Shown here: positions 59,689-64,000 of the stretch, in pieces
How the letters are laid out: every line of letters begins with the position of its first letter
Numbering within the stretch: the first letter of the stretch is position 1
From: Fimbriimonas ginsengisoli Gsoil 348
GTDB lineage: Bacteria > Armatimonadota > Fimbriimonadia > Fimbriimonadales > Fimbriimonadaceae
Length of the DNA: 64,000 bases
NCBI RefSeq assembly: GCF_000724625.1
Contig: NZ_CP007139.1
Span: 1,674,001-1,738,000 of the forward strand
Direction of reading: 5' to 3'
Translations under genes and position numbers: made by a program
Notes under the pieces: model-generated
Told to the model about the DNA's origin: nothing
Databases searched by the model: none
Seen by the model: the letters and a program-made list of their open reading frames with translations, nothing else

Positions 59689-59888
59689 TCGCCGGCAGGA
59701 GCCTCACGCCGGCGTGGCACGTCTTTCGCCTGAGGTTCCGAGCCACGAAGAGATCTCAGTCGTTGGTACGCCTCGTGACGCACCAACGCTTCAAGGCCAA
59801 GCCGCACCGCCTCTGTATCGCTTGCCGCTCGCGAAGCTCGGCGAGCCTCAGAAAGGAGGATCGGGTCGATGTTCAGAGTCTTCTTCAT
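59685..59888 (-). CDS. vapB: VapB-family antitoxin
   Basis: 67 residues. MKKTLNIDPILLSEARRASR and DTEAVRLGLEALVRHEAY fit a ribbon-helix-helix DNA-binding domain. The rest is the toxin-binding tail. It should repress the operon at the palindrome 59900-59917 and neutralise the toxin encoded next. Confidence 0.88.
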   Translation of the reverse strand: MKKTLNIDPILLSEARRASRAASDTEAVRLGLEALVRHEAYQRLRSLRGSEPQAKDVPRRREAPAGE

Positions 59889-59899
59889 ACATATCGTTC

Positions 59900-59917
59900 T
59901 ACCATACGTGTATGGTA
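59900..59917. promoter_or_regulatory. VapBC operator palindrome
   Basis: TACCATAC (59900-59907), two bases, GTATGGTA (59910-59917), 12 bases before the antitoxin start and AT-rich. Placement and symmetry fit autorepression by VapB. Confidence 0.75.
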
Positions 59918-59936
59918 ATAACGGCCGTACATTAAG

Positions 59937-60689
59937 TTACACGAGGGGAAACCGCTGATGATCCAGCAACGCCCCTGCAGCAAAACACAAGGGGTCGGTC
60001 ACGACGTGGGAGGCTCCGGTAAAGGTCGTATCGGCATCCATGAAAATGGCGACGTGAGCCACTCGCGGTTCCGAACTCAAATTCGGAGTAGCCATGTGAG
60101 GGCATCGGCCGTGGTGAAAAGTGACGTCGCCCGCCCGCAGCGGCAGGGTCACGCGGGGTTCCCAGCGCATCTCCGGGGCGACTTCGAAGAGACTTCGGGC
60201 GTCGGCCAAGTTCTGGGCTTGAAGGTCGGTCCGGCGTTGCTGTCCGGGGATAAACGTCATGCATCCCGCCTCCACCGGCACGTCACCCAAGGCGATCCAG
60301 CAGGAGATCGGATTTGGGCTGTTCGCGTGCGGCCAGTAGGGTTGGTCCTGGTGAAACTCCGTCGCTTTGCTGGTACCCGGCGCCTTGATCAGGATCTGGT
60401 CGTGCCAGAGGCGCAAGGGGACGCCGGCCAATTCCTTCGCCGCGGCTCCGATGTTCGGATGGAGCGTCAGGCGAGCCATCTCTTCGTCCTGAGTCCACAC
60501 GTTCACGAACTGGGCGAAGATCGGGCTACCCGCGCTGAGGTCTCGAATCCGTTCGGCCGCGCTTAACGCCGCCTCCCGGAAGTGAAACGCTTCGTCGCGG
60601 GAGATCAGCCCTTTCACTCGAACAAATCCGTCTCGCCGGTACGCCTCGATGTGCGAGGAATCCACCATCGTTCCCATCGTAACTCGCAT
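59937..60689 (-). CDS. Phytanoyl-CoA dioxygenase (PhyH) family protein
   Basis: 250 residues. The Fe(II) ligands are H113 and D115 (TEFHQDQPYWPH) and a distal histidine, most likely H198 (GDVTFHHGRCPHMATPN). An Arg that binds 2-oxoglutarate follows near 209. The family hydroxylates diverse small molecules with 2-oxoglutarate, and phytanoyl-CoA is only one substrate. The start could also be the ATG five or eight codons in (MGTMVDSSH). It is divergent from galT. Confidence 0.9.
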   Translation of the reverse strand: MRVTMGTMVDSSHIEAYRRDGFVRVKGLISRDEAFHFREAALSAAERIRDLSAGSPIFAQFVNVWTQDEEMARLTLHPNIGAAAKELAGVPLRLWHDQILIKAPGTSKATEFHQDQPYWPHANSPNPISCWIALGDVPVEAGCMTFIPGQQRRTDLQAQNLADARSLFEVAPEMRWEPRVTLPLRAGDVTFHHGRCPHMATPNLSSEPRVAHVAIFMDADTTFTGASHVVTDPLCFAAGALLDHQRFPLV

Positions 60690-60768
60690 CCTATCCCGTT
60701 TGCGCGAAGCGGTTTGGTACCCGGAAGGAAGCGACCCTCAAGCATCGTAGTCAATACCAGTGGGGTAA

Positions 60769-61806
<1,038 letters not shown>

Positions 61807-61834
61807 GGCAATGCCAACCGGCTATATTTGATCC

Positions 61835-62704
61835 ATGCTCCGCCGATTCTTGCTCGTCTCCGCCTTTGCCCTCGCGGCCCTTGCCAACGCCCAGGAACGG
61901 GTTCGGGACGTGATCTACCTCAAGTCGAACGGTGCCGCGTTCACGATGGACGTTTTCAAGCCGAAGACGCCGAACGGGGCCGCGATCATCTGGCTCGTCA
62001 GCGGCGGTTGGTATTCGAACCACGAGGGGATCAACTCGCAGCTGGCGGATGCGATGACAGCGTCGGGCTTCACCGTTTTCGAGGTGGTTCACGGAGCCCA
62101 GCCGAAGTACACGATCCCCGAAATCGCGGTGCAGATCAAGCGCGCGGTTCGGTTCGTCCATGTCAATTCCGCCACCTATGGCGTCGACACGAACCGCATC
62201 GGCCTCTCCGGGATGAGCGCCGGCGGGCACCTCTCGCTGTTAACCGCCGGCACCGGAGACGCCGGTAACCCCGACGCGAAAGACCCGGTGGAGCAAGCCC
62301 CCAGCACGGTCGCCGCCGTCGTGGCGTTCATGCCTCCCACCGACTTCCTCCACTACGGCACCCTGAGCACCAAGGAGCTGATGAGCGGCATCACGTTTGC
62401 GCCGTTCCGTCCCGCCTTCGGTTTCAAGCCGAACGCCACCGACGAGGATATCGCTGAGATCGCGAAAACGGTTTCGCCGATCACTTACGTGACCGCCAAA
62501 TTCCCGCCGACCCTTCTGATCCACGGCGACGCCGACCCCCTCGTCCCGATCCAGCAGTCCGAATCGTTCCGCGACGCCCTTAAGAAGCAGGGCGTGGAAA
62601 CCGACCTCGTCCCCGTCAAAGGCGGCAAGCACGACATGGTAACCTTCGCCGGCGGCTTCCCTCGCCTCATCGCCTGGTTCCAAGACAAGCTAAAGAAGAA
62701 GTAG
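61835..62704 (+). CDS. Secreted alpha/beta hydrolase (esterase/lipase type)
   Basis: 289 residues with a signal peptide (RRFLLVSAFALAALANAQ). Nucleophile elbow GMSAGGH (about 128-134) with the serine, acid in HGDADPLVPI (about 231), and histidine in KGGKHDMVT (about 268). N-terminal VYLKSNGAAFTMDVFKP-type text fits carboxylesterases of the BD-FAE / xylan-esterase-like group. It acts outside the cytoplasm. The substrate is unknown. Confidence 0.87.
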   Translation: MLRRFLLVSAFALAALANAQERVRDVIYLKSNGAAFTMDVFKPKTPNGAAIIWLVSGGWYSNHEGINSQLADAMTASGFTVFEVVHGAQPKYTIPEIAVQIKRAVRFVHVNSATYGVDTNRIGLSGMSAGGHLSLLTAGTGDAGNPDAKDPVEQAPSTVAAVVAFMPPTDFLHYGTLSTKELMSGITFAPFRPAFGFKPNATDEDIAEIAKTVSPITYVTAKFPPTLLIHGDADPLVPIQQSESFRDALKKQGVETDLVPVKGGKHDMVTFAGGFPRLIAWFQDKLKKK

Positions 62705-62718
62705 CTGAGGCGGCCGAT

Positions 62719-64000
62719 TCATCTTCGCAGACGGGACGCCTGCTCCACGTCCAGCACGATCCATCCAGTTAACGGCTCTACGTTGATTCCCCCCTCCGCC
62801 GCCGGCGACCAAGTCGCCCGGCGGGTTCGCTCGCCGGTCTTCGCGTCGCAGACATAAACCCGCAGACCGGTGGACGGCCGCACCGAAAGGTGTACCGGCA
62901 ATCGCTCCCCTTCGATCGGGTCTACGTTCACCCTCAGCACTCCTCCAGTGGTGGACTCCGCCTGAGCAACCGCGCGGCCGTGCCACGTCGACCGATCCGT
63001 AAACCGGTAACCACCTTTGACGATCGTGGTCACCACTCGTTTGGCGTCGTCGTCCCACACCTTCTCGGCTTGTCCCCACGGCCCCTTTGCGATCCAGCCG
63101 AAGCGGGGGATCGTGTAGCTTCCCTCTAAGAACTTCGTCGATCCGAAGTTGACCACCACCCGAGTCCCATCGGACCACCGGGTCTCCTGTACGTCGCGGT
63201 CCGGGGTTAGAAAGCGGTGGGAAACCATTTCCTTATCCGCCAATGCCTCATGGATCTTCGCCGTATTGCGATAGCTCGTCATGAATTTGCCGCGGTCTTT
63301 GAACCACGATCCGGTCCCTGGGTCGCTTACCATGAAGCCCGCCGCGACTCCGTAAAGCACGCTCGCCGCGTCTTTTTTCTCCTGGATCCAGTCATTGGGA
63401 ATCCCGACCGTCACGTCGTTCACGTCCCACGGGTACCACATGGTGATCGCGCTATCGTGGTAGACGAGCTGCCATAGCGGAACCCGGTAGGTGTGCCCGA
63501 CGCTTCCCCAGGTGCGGTAGTACCGCCACTGCTCGTTATCCCCTTCCGAGGTTGGAAAGGTGACGTCCGGCCAGGGCCATTGCGCACTGACGATCCCGTA
63601 GAAGATGCTCGTATACGGGACCTCCCACCACTTCCCGTGCTCCGCGGCGGGAATCACCTCCAGATCGGTCACGTACTTCAGAAAGTCGCGGACCGCCCCG
63701 CTCCACTCCCTCCGCCCGAGCGGGTGCTTCGGATCGTAGCATTCCTCCAGCGAGCCGCCGCCGAGCGGTCCGTCGTCCACTCCCAGGTAGTCGGCGGTGA
63801 TCTGGTCGAAGTAGATCGCCGTCGTCGGCGTCTTCGCCAGCCTCTTGGGAATGATCTCTTTCCCCACGGTTTTGTAGAAGCTTGGGCACTGAATCCACCA
63901 ATCTCCCTCGCCGCGCGGCTTGCCGTCGGCCGCTACCGCCACGTGTTCGAGCGTGTCGTAATACCCGCGCCCGCTCGTCCCTGAGAGGTACGGATGATCG
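62719..64000 (-). CDS. Glycoside-hydrolase-like protein, C-terminal part (cut by window end)
   Basis: The frame is open through the window edge; the first residues here are DHPYLSGTSGRGYYDTLEHV. About 427 residues are visible. The text TAIYFDQITADYLGVDD and EWSGAVRDFLKYV fits the C-terminal strands of a (beta/alpha)8 barrel, and YFDQ may hold a catalytic Asp. It then shows a beta-sandwich end (VVVNFGSTKFLEGSYTIPRFGWIA). I cannot name the family; DUF5696- or GH101-like are possible. It probably acts on a polysaccharide. Confidence 0.6.
   Translation of the reverse strand, partial: DHPYLSGTSGRGYYDTLEHVAVAADGKPRGEGDWWIQCPSFYKTVGKEIIPKRLAKTPTTAIYFDQITADYLGVDDGPLGGGSLEECYDPKHPLGRREWSGAVRDFLKYVTDLEVIPAAEHGKWWEVPYTSIFYGIVSAQWPWPDVTFPTSEGDNEQWRYYRTWGSVGHTYRVPLWQLVYHDSAITMWYPWDVNDVTVGIPNDWIQEKKDAASVLYGVAAGFMVSDPGTGSWFKDRGKFMTSYRNTAKIHEALADKEMVSHRFLTPDRDVQETRWSDGTRVVVNFGSTKFLEGSYTIPRFGWIAKGPWGQAEKVWDDDAKRVVTTIVKGGYRFTDRSTWHGRAVAQAESTTGGVLRVNVDPIEGERLPVHLSVRPSTGLRVYVCDAKTGERTRRATWSPAAEGGINVEPLTGWIVLDVEQASRLRR

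Overview
The window looks like about 64 kb of chromosome from a free-living, GC-rich, diderm heterotroph. Codon use, frequent TTG/GTG starts and the protein mix (DUF1800, DUF3160, DUF3352, a DUF6785-like membrane protein, copper-amine-oxidase-like stalk domain, CBM9, many secreted peptidases and lipoproteins) suggest an Armatimonadota bacterium of the Fimbriimonas type. That placement is inference from gene content, not from a marker gene. I see no rRNA, tRNA, prophage, insertion sequence or CRISPR array.

Layout. 1-1.3 kb: the start of a beta-lactamase-family gene (minus) and a divergent acidic protein. 1.4-9.6 kb: a transport operon with an NCS1 nucleobase permease, a sugar-type ABC binding protein and two permeases (no ATPase), a large DUF6785-like membrane protein and a CPBP protease, tied by stop/start overlaps. 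9.6-18 kb: a truncated response-regulator receiver, aconitase, alanyl-tRNA synthetase and a DUF3352 protein. 18.1-24.4 kb (minus): a five-gene run that reads vWA (TerY-like), PP2C phosphatase, kinase with zinc-ribbon/TM/HhH, MFS transporter, stalk-domain protein. The first three genes match the TerY-P triad. 24.7-31.8 kb: secreted and lipoprotein genes, including a Thr/Gly/Ser-linker beta-propeller, CapA, DUF3160 and an S55-like protease. 32.2-36.1 kb: ECF sigma, anti-sigma, RseB-like protein and HtrA, a complete envelope-stress module. 36.2-37.2 kb: an atypical Fur-family regulator divergent from a 65-residue protein with strong expression signals. 37.2-41.1 kb: DUF1800 and an ABC exporter pair. 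41.3-58 kb: peptidases and hydrolases (an M1 gene broken by an amber codon, two amidohydrolases, CBM9, Xaa-Pro aminopeptidase, FolE2, VOC, outer-membrane protein, isochorismatase, ankyrin protein, a second M1). 58-64 kb: glycosyltransferase, VapBC with an operator, PhyH, GalT, an esterase and a glycosidase-like gene cut by the window end.

The intergenic DNA carries a second layer: short palindromic elements that share fixed text but differ in stem sequence with both arms changed together, a 146-148 bp element present twice, and one element apparently inserted in frame into alaS. Together with the TerY-P operon, the Fur/65-residue pair and two broken genes, these are the main points for follow-up.
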